Origin: an uncultured Pelagibacteraceae bacterium | Lineage (GTDB): Bacteria; Pseudomonadota; Alphaproteobacteria; Pelagibacterales; Pelagibacteraceae | Assembly: GCA_902546145.1 (NCBI GenBank) | Contig: CACCIT010000006.1 | Span: 1 to 39,984, forward strand | Reading direction: 5' to 3' | Length of the DNA: 39,984 nt | In this document: one piece after another, positions 26,011-34,133 of the stretch | Numbering within the stretch: the stretch's first letter is position 1 | Layout: every line of letters starts with the position of its first letter | Notes under the pieces: generated by a model | Database searches by the model: none | What the model was told of the DNA's origin: nothing | What the model saw: the letters and a program-made list of their open reading frames with translations, nothing else | Position numbers and translations under genes: made by a program

Positions 26011-26047
26011 AAGACCATCTAATTCTAAAATAGAACTAAATGGTCTT
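26011..26047 (-). terminator. Intercistronic stem-loop between dctP and dctM
   Basis: AAGACCAT pairs with ATGGTCTT (26011-26018 with 26040-26047). Inside is a second stem TTCTA/TAGAA around AAA, with a symmetric CTAA/CTAA internal loop. No T-run follows on the transcribed strand, so a message-stabilising or processing role after dctP is more likely than termination. Confidence 0.7.
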
Positions 26048-26068
26048 CACAAAGTTTTAATTGAAGAT

Positions 26069-27109
26069 TTATAGAGCTCCAGCTGCTTCTAACTGAGCTA
26101 CAAATCCATCCATACCTTGTTCAAGAAGCACTCTTTTAGCTACTTCTGGTTCAAAAGTACCTTTAGCATCTAACCAAGCACCGATTGCACCGGCTCTCCA
26201 CTTAGTCATTTCTGCTTCTGTTGGAACATACCACTCTTTAGCAGATGCTTTAATTGCATCTTCACCATTTTTAATCCAAGCGTTATCCAACTCGTTTACT
26301 TTTTCTCCATAAGCATCAGCTGCTTCGTGTAACCATTTTCTTTGTTGGTCAGACAATGCATTGTACTGTTTAGCATCCATCGCTAAAATATTTCCAGACC
26401 ACATTCCTCCGATCTCAGTGAAATATTTTGCAACTTCATGAAGTTTTGCTACATGCTGCCATGGACTAGCAACATACTGACCTTCAACTACACCTGATTG
26501 AAGACCCTGATATAATTGACTCCAGTCATAAGGTGTTGGTGTTGCACCCCAATTTTTAACTAGCATGAATTCAACAGGACTTTTAGTAGTTCTCCATTTA
26601 AGCCCTTTCATATCATCTGGTTCATGAACTGGTTTTGTTGCATTTCCAAGCTGTCTAAATCCTCCACTTGAATATACAGAAAGGCAAATGTGACCAGCAT
26701 TTTCAAGAGCTAGTTTACACTGTCTTTCAGCTAACCATTCATCTGATATTCTTTTAGCATCCTCTAATGATTTAAAAATAAATGGTAAATCGAAAATTGC
26801 TAATTCAGGACCAAAGTTACCATAGTTTGCAGTAGAACTAGTCCACAAAGCTATAAGACCTTGGTTAGCTTGTTCACCACATTTTTGTTCTGCGCATAAG
26901 CTCCTTTGGTAGTGAGGTTCAATTTTCATTTTACCTCCAGATGCTTTCTCCATAGCTGGTATTAAAGCCTGATCGATTGCATCACCAATTGGCATACCCA
27001 ATCTACCAGTAGTTCCAAGCTTAAGAGTTATTTCTGCATAAGCAGCTTGTGCAAAGAAAATAATCGCAACCACTTTAATAAGTGTCTTGCTTATTGTTTT
27101 AATAAACAT
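26069..27109 (-). CDS. dctP: TRAP transporter periplasmic substrate-binding protein (DctP)
   Basis: 346 residues. The signal peptide covers residues 1-25 (cleavage after AAYA). It has the DctP core with IFDLPFIF, the GLKWRTTKSPVEF arginine that binds carboxylates in this family, and PYDWSQLYQGLQSGVVEGQY. Two cysteines, LCAEQKC, lie early in the mature protein and may form a disulphide. AGGAGA precedes the ATG. It is divergent from the aldehyde dehydrogenase operon, suggesting that the imported compound is processed there. The substrate is unknown. Confidence 0.9.
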   Translation of the reverse strand: MFIKTISKTLIKVVAIIFFAQAAYAEITLKLGTTGRLGMPIGDAIDQALIPAMEKASGGKMKIEPHYQRSLCAEQKCGEQANQGLIALWTSSTANYGNFGPELAIFDLPFIFKSLEDAKRISDEWLAERQCKLALENAGHICLSVYSSGGFRQLGNATKPVHEPDDMKGLKWRTTKSPVEFMLVKNWGATPTPYDWSQLYQGLQSGVVEGQYVASPWQHVAKLHEVAKYFTEIGGMWSGNILAMDAKQYNALSDQQRKWLHEAADAYGEKVNELDNAWIKNGEDAIKASAKEWYVPTEAEMTKWRAGAIGAWLDAKGTFEPEVAKRVLLEQGMDGFVAQLEAAGAL

Positions 27110-27265
27110 TTTATTTATCTCCTCTTAGTTAGTTAAAGTATCAATTTAAATTAATTTTAGCCTAGTGAAGTTTGCAACCGAAGTATACATAAAAAAAAAT
27201 TTTTCTATTCAAAATGGGATTACAATCAAAAGTTGAATTGATAATTTATAAGTTAATCTATTTAT

Positions 27266-27292
27266 TTTAGTCTCAAGGTATCTTAGACTAAA
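27266..27292. promoter_or_regulatory. Inverted repeat in the dctP - aldehyde dehydrogenase control region
   Basis: TTTAGTCT (27266-27273) and AGACTAAA (27285-27292) form perfect 8-bp arms around an 11-bp spacer, a plausible operator for a dimeric regulator in the 221-bp divergent gap. The word TTAGACTAAAT of the right arm also occurs in the tpa-tauA gap at 20260-20270. Confidence 0.45.
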
Positions 27293-27330
27293 TTTTAGAA
27301 ATAAAATAAATACAATGTATAGGAAAATTT

Positions 27331-28818
27331 ATGAGCTCAGGTAACAAATATAAAGTAATAGCCAGTAAAATTAAATTTGAAGGAAGAGCATTTATTAATG
27401 GAAAATATGTAAATGCTATTGATGGAAAAAAATTTGAAACAATAAATCCTGCAACTGGTAAAAAACTTTGTGCTGTTGCAAAATGTAATCATAAAGATGT
27501 TGATTTGGCAGTTAAAGTTTCAAGAAAAGCTTTTAATAGTGGAGTGTGGTCTAAAAGTTCACCCGAACACAGGAAAGAAGTTTTATTAAAATTTGCTGAA
27601 TTACTTAGAAAACATGGTGATGAAAATTCAGTTTTAGAATGTATAGATACAGGTAAACTTATTGCAGATTGCATTAATGAAGTCGCAAATGATGCTCCAA
27701 TGCATTTTCAGTGGTATGGAGAATTAATCGATAAAGTATTTGGAAAAGTTGGTCCAACAGAACCATCTATTACTAGTTTAATTGTTAAAGAACCAATTGG
27801 TGTTGTTGCTGGAATTGTTCCTTGGAATTTTCCTTTAATGATGGCGGTATGGAAAATGGCACCAGCCCTTGCAGCTGGTTGTTCAGTAATAATTAAGCCA
27901 GCAGAAGATACGCCTCTTACAGCAATTAGAGTTGCTCAAATTGCAAAAGAAGCTGGTATTCCGGATGGTGTTTTAAATGTGCTTCCAGGTTATGGTGATG
28001 TTGGTGAAGCTTTAGGTCGACACAAAGATGTTGATGCGGTTTCTTTTACAGGTTCAACTGAAGTTGGAGGATACTTTTTAAAATACGCAAGTGAAAGTAA
28101 TTTAAAACCTGTTGCATTAGAAATGGGAGGAAAAAGTCCGTTTATAGTATTAGAAGATGCTAAAATTACTGATGACTTAATAGATAACGCGATGAATTCT
28201 GCATTTTGGAATGGTGGACAAAACTGTTCAGCCAATATGAGGCAGATAGTTCATAAGAAAGTTAAAGATGAATTTTTACATAAAATTATCAAAAAAGTTA
28301 AAAAGTTAAAAGTTGGAGATCCATTAGATCTTAAATCAAATATGGGATCTATGATTTCAAAAGGTCACCTACAAACTGTTGATGGTTATATTCAAACAGG
28401 TATTGATGAGGGTGCAAAACTTTTATCCGGAGGTGTTTCAAGCAAAAATCAAAAGGGTTTTTATGCAAAACCTACTTTATTTGATGGATTGAAAGAAAAT
28501 ATGAGAATCGCTCAAGAAGAAATTTTTGGACCAGTGCTTGGAGTGTTAACTGTAAAAAATGATGAAGAAGCTTTGAAAATTGCAAGTAATTCTAAATATG
28601 GATTACATGCGAGTGTGTTTACACAAGACATAAACAGAGCATTTCATTTAGCTAAAAGTTTGCCTTGTGGAACTGTGTCAGTGAATACTTTTTCTGAGGG
28701 AGATATCAAAACACCTTTTGGGGGATATAAGCAATCAGGCTCATTAAGTAGAGATCAAGGTACTGAAGCTTTAAATTCATTTCTACAAACGAAAACTATT
28801 TGGATAAGTCATAACTAA
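27331..28818 (+). CDS. NAD(P)-dependent aldehyde dehydrogenase
   Basis: 495 residues, complete. It has the opening FINGKYVNAIDGKKFETINPATG, the PWNFPLMMAVWKMAPALAAG cofactor/oxyanion region with its catalytic Asn, FTGSTEVGG, the general base Glu in LEMGGKSPF (about residue 264) and the nucleophile Cys in GGQNCSANMR (about 298). It resembles aldehyde dehydrogenases acting on gamma-glutamyl-gamma-aminobutyraldehyde, betaine aldehyde and similar substrates. It is the first gene of a three-gene operon and is divergent from the TRAP binding protein. Exact aldehyde unknown. Confidence 0.9.
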   Translation: MSSGNKYKVIASKIKFEGRAFINGKYVNAIDGKKFETINPATGKKLCAVAKCNHKDVDLAVKVSRKAFNSGVWSKSSPEHRKEVLLKFAELLRKHGDENSVLECIDTGKLIADCINEVANDAPMHFQWYGELIDKVFGKVGPTEPSITSLIVKEPIGVVAGIVPWNFPLMMAVWKMAPALAAGCSVIIKPAEDTPLTAIRVAQIAKEAGIPDGVLNVLPGYGDVGEALGRHKDVDAVSFTGSTEVGGYFLKYASESNLKPVALEMGGKSPFIVLEDAKITDDLIDNAMNSAFWNGGQNCSANMRQIVHKKVKDEFLHKIIKKVKKLKVGDPLDLKSNMGSMISKGHLQTVDGYIQTGIDEGAKLLSGGVSSKNQKGFYAKPTLFDGLKENMRIAQEEIFGPVLGVLTVKNDEEALKIASNSKYGLHASVFTQDINRAFHLAKSLPCGTVSVNTFSEGDIKTPFGGYKQSGSLSRDQGTEALNSFLQTKTIWISHN

Positions 28819-28821
28819 TTG

Positions 28822-29976
28822 ATGATCAAACCATACAAAATAAGTGTGCCTAAAAGCACGCTTAATAATATTTACAAAAAAGTAAGAGCCTATCCGTGGA
28901 ACATGATGCAAAATGTAAATGGATGGGAGTATGGAACTAATTATAATTATTTAAAAAAAATATCTCAATATTGGGCTTCAAAATATAACTGGAAGAAATT
29001 TGAAAACAAAATTAATTCTTTTAAAAACTATAAGACTAATGTGGATGGTATAAATCTGCATTTTATTGTTGAAAAAAGTAAAAATCCTAAATCAAGACCC
29101 TTGTTACTTTTGCACGGTTGGCCAGGTAGTGTAATTGAGTTTTTTGATATCATTCCGAAGCTTGCTCATCCTGAAAAATATGGTGGAAAAATTGAAGATG
29201 GTTTTGATGTAATTGTGCCCTCTTTACCAGGATTTGGTTTTTCAACTCCAATTAAAAAAGCTTTAGGTCCAAGAAAGATTGGAAAAATTTTAAATAAATT
29301 TATGGTCAAAAATTTAGGTCATAAAAATTATATTGTACAAGGTGGAGATTGGGGAGCTACTATTGCTGCATGGATTGGTCTTGATAGTGCAAAAAATTGT
29401 AAAGGAATTCATATTAATTGTTTACCAATCAGACATCCAAAAGGACCAAGAAATAATAAAGAAAAAAAATGGGAAAAAAAATTCAATTTTGATCAAATAA
29501 TGCAGGAAGGCTACAGGACTCAACAAGCAACTAAACCCCAAAGTTTGTCTTATGCAATGATAGATAGTCCGGTTGGAACAGCAGCATGGATTTTAGAAAA
29601 GTTTCATGGTTGGTCCCACCTAAACAAAGGCAAGATAGAAAAAACATTTTCAAATGATGAATTAATATCAAACATAATGATCTATATTATTACAAATAGT
29701 TTTAATACTGCTGCTTGGATTTATTTTGGAAGAAGAAAAGAAGGCGGCAGGTCTTTTCCAAAAAATTTTAAAAAAATAAATGTCCCAACAGCAATAGCAG
29801 AATTTCCAAAAGAAATGCTAGAATGGCCTCCAAAATCTTACGTAAACAGAATTTTTAATATTAAAAGATGGAAAAAATTTCCCAAAGGTGGTCATTTTGC
29901 AGCTTTAGAGGTTCCAAATTTATTAATTAATGATATTAAAAATTTTTTTAACGAAGATTTAAAAATATTCAAATAA
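28822..29976 (+). CDS. Epoxide hydrolase (EHN domain, alpha/beta hydrolase)
   Basis: 384 residues. The N-terminal EHN lid domain (about 1-105, PYKISVPKSTLNNIYKKVRA) is followed by the alpha/beta hydrolase fold with oxyanion HGWPGS (99-104), nucleophile D176 in GGDWGA and a catalytic histidine in KGGHFAALEVP near residue 358, as in microsomal-type epoxide hydrolases. It opens an epoxide to a diol. ATG at 28822 is preferred over a TTG directly before it. It starts 3 bp after the aldehyde dehydrogenase stop and is followed without any gap by the Ldh_2 gene, so it is part of that operon. Another hydrolase activity on an ester or halide is possible. Confidence 0.85.
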   Translation: MIKPYKISVPKSTLNNIYKKVRAYPWNMMQNVNGWEYGTNYNYLKKISQYWASKYNWKKFENKINSFKNYKTNVDGINLHFIVEKSKNPKSRPLLLLHGWPGSVIEFFDIIPKLAHPEKYGGKIEDGFDVIVPSLPGFGFSTPIKKALGPRKIGKILNKFMVKNLGHKNYIVQGGDWGATIAAWIGLDSAKNCKGIHINCLPIRHPKGPRNNKEKKWEKKFNFDQIMQEGYRTQQATKPQSLSYAMIDSPVGTAAWILEKFHGWSHLNKGKIEKTFSNDELISNIMIYIITNSFNTAAWIYFGRRKEGGRSFPKNFKKINVPTAIAEFPKEMLEWPPKSYVNRIFNIKRWKKFPKGGHFAALEVPNLLINDIKNFFNEDLKIFK

Positions 29977-30981
29977 GTGAAAACTCCTTTATTAAAAAAT
30001 CAAGTAATTAAAATTTTTCAAAAGTTTGGTTTAAGTAAAGATCATGCTTTAATTTCTGCTAATGCTTTAATCAATGCAGAATTAGTTGGAGCTTACGGTC
30101 ATGGTTTATCAAGACTTAAAATGTATTGTGATCGAATTTCTAAAAAAGTAATTAATCCAAAACCAAAAATAAAAATTAAAAAAATTTCATCTTCTATTTC
30201 TCATATTGATGCAAGTAACAGTATTGGATTTGTAGCTGCTGATCTTGGAATAAAAACTGCAATTAAACATGCACAAAAAACAGGAATAGGAATGGTTGCT
30301 GTAAAAAATAGTGGTCACTATGGTTTATCAGGTTATTACGCAGAACAAGCTGTTAAGAAAAATTTAATAGCAATGATTTATACAAATGCTCCTCCAGCTG
30401 TTGCTCCTCATGGCGCATTAAAAACTTTATTTGGAACTAATCCAATTTGTTTTGGAACCCCTACTGGTTCTAAAATTCCTTTTATTTTAGATACATCAAT
30501 CTCAATGATTAACAGAGGTAAAATTAGAGTTGCTGCAAGAAACAATCAAACAATTCCAGCTGGTGTAGCATTAGATAAATTTGGAAAACCAACTACTGAT
30601 GCAAAAAAAGCATTAGCAGGAGTTCAATTACCTATTGCAGGTTTTAGAGGTTCGGGACTTGCTTGGATGGTAGATATTTTAAGTGGAGTATTAACGGGAG
30701 GAAATCATGCGGGTAGAGTTAAAGATCCTTTTGATGATTTTTCAGGACCACAAAATATTGGACACTTGTTTATAACTTTTAAAGCAAACTTATTTCAAAA
30801 AAATTATAATCAAAGAATTAAAGACAATATTAAAACAATTAAAAAACTTCCTAAAATTAAAGGTGTTAAAGAAATAATGTATCCAGGACAAAATAAATTT
30901 AACCGTTACAAACAAAATCTTAAAAAAGAAATCAATATTCCAGATATTATTAAAAAAGATTTAGAAACTTTAATAAGTTAA
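29977..30981 (+). CDS. Malate/lactate (Ldh_2) family NAD(P)-dependent dehydrogenase
   Basis: 334 residues. It has the family's GAYGHGLSRLKMYCDRI, the VKNSGHYGLSGYYAEQA catalytic-histidine segment, NAPPAVAPHGALKTLFGTNP and GKPTTDAKKALAG. The usual GGHKGYGLA nicotinamide-side motif reads AGFRGSGLA here, so it belongs to a divergent branch and may act on a 2-hydroxy acid other than malate or lactate. The start is GTG directly abutting the epoxide hydrolase stop. It is the last gene of the operon. Its end overlaps the small convergent gene by 12 bp. Confidence 0.85.
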   Translation: MKTPLLKNQVIKIFQKFGLSKDHALISANALINAELVGAYGHGLSRLKMYCDRISKKVINPKPKIKIKKISSSISHIDASNSIGFVAADLGIKTAIKHAQKTGIGMVAVKNSGHYGLSGYYAEQAVKKNLIAMIYTNAPPAVAPHGALKTLFGTNPICFGTPTGSKIPFILDTSISMINRGKIRVAARNNQTIPAGVALDKFGKPTTDAKKALAGVQLPIAGFRGSGLAWMVDILSGVLTGGNHAGRVKDPFDDFSGPQNIGHLFITFKANLFQKNYNQRIKDNIKTIKKLPKIKGVKEIMYPGQNKFNRYKQNLKKEINIPDIIKKDLETLIS

Positions 30982-31167
30982 AAAAGTTAAAACTCCTAAA
31001 GAAGCAACTACAGAAGAAACGATGATTGTTCTTTTAACTTTTTCTTTTTTTTTCTCTTCAAGAAGTCTTTGCTTTAGAACATCCACATTCACTCTTTGTG
31101 AAGCTTCAATATTTTGAGAGGGGTTCTCAATTTCAACGGATGTTCTATTTAAGCTTTCTGTACTCAT
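30970..31167 (-). CDS. Small membrane-anchored protein of unknown function
   Basis: 65 residues. The first 45 are polar with a coiled-coil-like stretch (VDVLKQRLLEEKKKEKVKR), followed by one hydrophobic segment at the very C-terminus (RTIIVSSVVASLGVLTFLTY), so it is tail-anchored with the bulk in the cytoplasm. The composition is protein-like and the start faces a real divergent gap, but there is no ribosome site. I do not recognise a family. It lies divergent from a regulator gene. Confidence 0.6.
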   Translation of the reverse strand: MSTESLNRTSVEIENPSQNIEASQRVNVDVLKQRLLEEKKKEKVKRTIIVSSVVASLGVLTFLTY

Positions 31168-31225
31168 AATTTTTTAAATACAACATCATTTAATCATTAC
31201 TATTTACATTATTACATATTAGGAA

Positions 31226-31272
31226 TGTCCAAAATGGGTTGACACTTATTTATGTATTGTCCATATTGGGTT
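31226..31272 (+). promoter_or_regulatory. Promoter with twin direct-repeat operators for the two-HTH regulator gene
   Basis: TGTCCAAAATGGGTT (31226-31240) and TGTCCATATTGGGTT (31258-31272) are near-identical 15-mers, each with an inner CCA-nnn-TGG dyad and centres 32 bp apart (about three turns). A perfect -35 TTGACA (31239-31244) joins the end of the first repeat, and the position for a -10 (CATATT, 17 bp later) lies inside the second. A protein bound here would cover both promoter elements, suggesting autorepression. Confidence 0.7.
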
Positions 31273-31283
31273 TTTTTTAAATC

Positions 31284-32240
31284 ATGAGCAAACTACCGAG
31301 CATATCTGACGCACTGGATGAAAAAATGGTTACTTCGGTAATCAATAAAAAATTTAATAATTTCGTTCCAGCTTTTTATAAATTTGTATCTGAATGGATA
31401 ATTAATGCTTATTCCAATTTTAAAGACATAGAAATGTATATGGTCTTAATCTATTTGGTTAATAATGATTTCAAATTCTATAGAAAAAATGGAATTCAGG
31501 TCGATTACGAAACCTTTTATAAAGACAAAACTTTAGAAATCGAAGAAATTAAAATTATTGAAATTTCTAGAGATCTTCAAATCCCTAAAGAAAGTGTAAG
31601 AAGAAAGATTATTTATCTAGAAAAAATAGGCGTAATTAAAAGAACAAGAAAAAAAATTTTTATTGATAGATCTGCTTATGAAACAGTGCAGCCAATATCA
31701 GCATTAAAAAATATGTCGTATTTAATATCTATTTCTTCAAAAATTTTGAAACAAGAAAATGAAATTCCATACTACTTTTCATCAAATGAAATATCAGAAG
31801 GTATTAAGAAACATTTTTCTTTTTGTTGGTACGAATTTTATAAATTTATTTTTTCTTACTATTTCCGATGGAGGAAAGAGTTAGGTGATTTCGAAACATT
31901 AAGTATAGGCTTACTTTTAATATCTAATGCATCGTCAAATAAAGATTTGGTTTTACATGATATAGATATTGAAAAGTGGAGAAAGAGAATATCTTATGCA
32001 GACAAAGTTGGATTGAATTCTATGTCTATATCAGACATTACGGGTATCCCGAGACCAACTGTTGTTCGAAAAGTAAGTTCTTTAATTAAAAAAGGCTATG
32101 CTAAAATAGATCAAAAAAAATTAATTTCACTTAGTATTGAAAAAAAAGTTTTTTCAAAAACACAAAAAATACAAGAACAAACAATAAAAGAGATTTCAGA
32201 ATTAATTTATAGAATTTTAAATAAAACAACAATTAGTTAG
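31284..32240 (+). CDS. Probable transcriptional regulator with two winged helix-turn-helix regions
   Basis: 318 residues, soluble. Two HTH-like parts can be seen: residues about 91-128 (IIEISRDLQIPKESVRRKII then YLEKIGVIKRTRKKIFI) and about 246-282 (SMSISDITGIPRPTVVRKVS then SLIKKGYAKIDQKKLI). Each is a recognition helix followed by a short wing. The middle is helical and aromatic-rich and could bind a ligand or mediate dimers. I do not recognise a named family. The promoter with twin operators just upstream suggests that it represses itself. The end overlaps the convergent transporter gene by 8 bp. Confidence 0.7.
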   Translation: MSKLPSISDALDEKMVTSVINKKFNNFVPAFYKFVSEWIINAYSNFKDIEMYMVLIYLVNNDFKFYRKNGIQVDYETFYKDKTLEIEEIKIIEISRDLQIPKESVRRKIIYLEKIGVIKRTRKKIFIDRSAYETVQPISALKNMSYLISISSKILKQENEIPYYFSSNEISEGIKKHFSFCWYEFYKFIFSYYFRWRKELGDFETLSIGLLLISNASSNKDLVLHDIDIEKWRKRISYADKVGLNSMSISDITGIPRPTVVRKVSSLIKKGYAKIDQKKLISLSIEKKVFSKTQKIQEQTIKEISELIYRILNKTTIS

Positions 32241-33081
32241 ATTTTCTTAAAATATATATAAAAATAAATCCTGTAATATACATGACTAAAGCATAAGCGG
32301 CTGTTGGTATCATGTAAGCAACATCATTAAAAATTTGAGTTGCAACAAATACTGCTAAAGTTCCATTTTGAAGACCGCACTCTAAAGAAATGCATTTTCT
32401 CTGAGCAACACCAGTTGCAAAAGCTTTAGCTATATAAAATGCTAAGATCATCATCACTATATTTAAAACTAAAACTGCTATTCCAGCTTGAGCTAAATAA
32501 TTAAAAATATTTTCTCTTTCTTCAATCCAAATTGCTGCAAATACAATAACAAATAATAAACTAGTAGTTCTATTGACGATATTAATATTTGAAGAAATAA
32601 AATTTTCTGCAAATCCTCTTATAACCATTCCTATAATTACCGGAACTGTTACAACTAAAGCCATTTTTAATGCAATCCCGGTCATAGTAATCTCTGTAGA
32701 CATTTCGGTAACCCCTAGCATTCCAGCTGATGTAAAAACTATAAATGGAACTGAAATAATACTAATTAAACTTCCAACAGCTGTTAAAGAAATTGATAAA
32801 GCTACATCCCCATCTGCAAACTTAGTAAGAACATTTGATGTAACACCTCCTGGTGCTGCAGCTATAATCATTAAACCTAAAGCTATTTCAATTGGTAATC
32901 TTAAAATTAAAACTAATATGTAAGCCACAATTGGTAAAAGAATTAATTGGCAAACTATTCCAATTAAAAAGTCTTTTGGATTTCTGATTACTCTCGTAAA
33001 ATCTTTTACAGATAAACCAAGTCCTAGGCCAAGCATTATCAATGCTAAAGCTAATGGTGCTATTTTAGTTACTATTTCCAT
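32233..33081 (-). CDS. Bile acid:sodium symporter (BASS) family transporter
   Basis: 282 residues with nine or so membrane helices. Landmarks are IMLGLGLGLSVKDF near the start, then GLMIIAAAPGGVTSNVLTKFADGDVALS, the crossing-helix substrate/sodium region of this family, and SLECGLQNGTLAVFVA late in the chain. BASS members carry anionic organic solutes such as pyruvate, pantoate or sulfated and taurine-conjugated compounds with sodium. It is divergent from a phosphotransacetylase-like gene (80 bp gap), so it may feed that pathway. Substrate not determinable. Confidence 0.85.
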   Translation of the reverse strand: MEIVTKIAPLALALIMLGLGLGLSVKDFTRVIRNPKDFLIGIVCQLILLPIVAYILVLILRLPIEIALGLMIIAAAPGGVTSNVLTKFADGDVALSISLTAVGSLISIISVPFIVFTSAGMLGVTEMSTEITMTGIALKMALVVTVPVIIGMVIRGFAENFISSNINIVNRTTSLLFVIVFAAIWIEERENIFNYLAQAGIAVLVLNIVMMILAFYIAKAFATGVAQRKCISLECGLQNGTLAVFVATQIFNDVAYMIPTAAYALVMYITGFIFIYILRKSN

Positions 33082-33161
33082 AATTTAATAATGAAAGGAA
33101 CTATAACTTTTTAGTAAATAATTTCTATATACTTATTTAAATTATAATATATTTGTAAAAA

Positions 33162-34073
33162 ATGCTCTCAAACAAAGAAATTGTCTGTCCCAATAAACTA
33201 TTAGATATAGCTCATAGTAAAAAAGGAGTTAAGGTTGCAGTTGTGAATGCTGGTAAACCCCTACCCATGTTATCTGTTCAAGACGCTGTAAATGAAAATC
33301 TAATTGAACCAGTTTTTATTGGTCATGAGGTTGAAATACAAAAATGTGCTGAAGATCTTGGTTGGGATATATCAAAATACGAACTTATTCATGAGCCAGT
33401 TGAAAACAATACGGCAAAAATTGCAGCTAAACTTGCAAGTGAAGATAAAGTTAAAATAATTGTTAAAGGACATATTCATACTGACGTTCTAATGAAAGAA
33501 GTTTTAAAGCGAGAGTATAACTTATTAGGGAAAACTAGATTAAGTCATATCTGGCATATGACAGTCGAAAAAGAGGATAAACCATTAATTATAACTGATG
33601 GGGCTTTAAATGTATTGCCAAATGTTAAAACAAAAATGCATATTCTAAAAAATGTAATAAATTTTTCAAATCGTATAGGAATTCAAAGACCAAAAGTTTC
33701 TGTATTGTCTGCAACAGAAGAAGTTTTAGAGAGTGTACCAAGTTCAATTGAAGCTGCTGAAATAACAAAACTTGCTAAAGAAGAAAATTTGAACGCAGAT
33801 GTGTTTGGACCTTTAGCATTTGATAATAGTATTTCTAAAAAATCTGCTGGCATCAAAGGTATTAAAAATTTAGTTGCTGGAGAAGCTGATGTATTATTAG
33901 TTCCAAGTGTTGAAACCGGAAATGCCCTAGTTAAAATGATGATTTATTTCATGGGTGCATGTGCTGCAGGAGTTGTAGTAGGAGGAAAAGTCCCAGTTGT
34001 AATAACTAGTAGATCAGATGAAGCGCAAGCAAGATTAGCATCAATAGCTGCGGCAGTAGTAGGTTTGGACTAA
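33162..34073 (+). CDS. Phosphate acetyl/butyryltransferase (PTA_PTB) family protein
   Basis: 303 residues, a single PTA_PTB catalytic domain without the N-terminal part of long Pta proteins. Motifs include KVAVVNAGKPLPMLSVQDAV, IVKGHIHTDVLMKEVL, LSHIWHMTV, ITDGALNVLP, and the end segment GGKVPVVITSRSDEAQARLASIA. It would exchange acetyl or another acyl group between phosphate and CoA. The neighbouring HisD-type dehydrogenase suggests use on acetyl phosphate from sulfonate breakdown, which is inference. There is no clear ribosome site. Confidence 0.85.
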   Translation: MLSNKEIVCPNKLLDIAHSKKGVKVAVVNAGKPLPMLSVQDAVNENLIEPVFIGHEVEIQKCAEDLGWDISKYELIHEPVENNTAKIAAKLASEDKVKIIVKGHIHTDVLMKEVLKREYNLLGKTRLSHIWHMTVEKEDKPLIITDGALNVLPNVKTKMHILKNVINFSNRIGIQRPKVSVLSATEEVLESVPSSIEAAEITKLAKEENLNADVFGPLAFDNSISKKSAGIKGIKNLVAGEADVLLVPSVETGNALVKMMIYFMGACAAGVVVGGKVPVVITSRSDEAQARLASIAAAVVGLD

Positions 34074-34133
34074 ATGATTAATTGAATTTTATAAAAAATT
34101 AACCTAAAAAACTTTAAATTTAAAAGGAGAGAA

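Noticed and set aside
32573-32923. 116-codon frame opposite the BASS transporter gene
   Set aside because: Antisense reading of membrane helices gives a repetitive Ile/Thr/Pro protein; no ribosome site and no family features.
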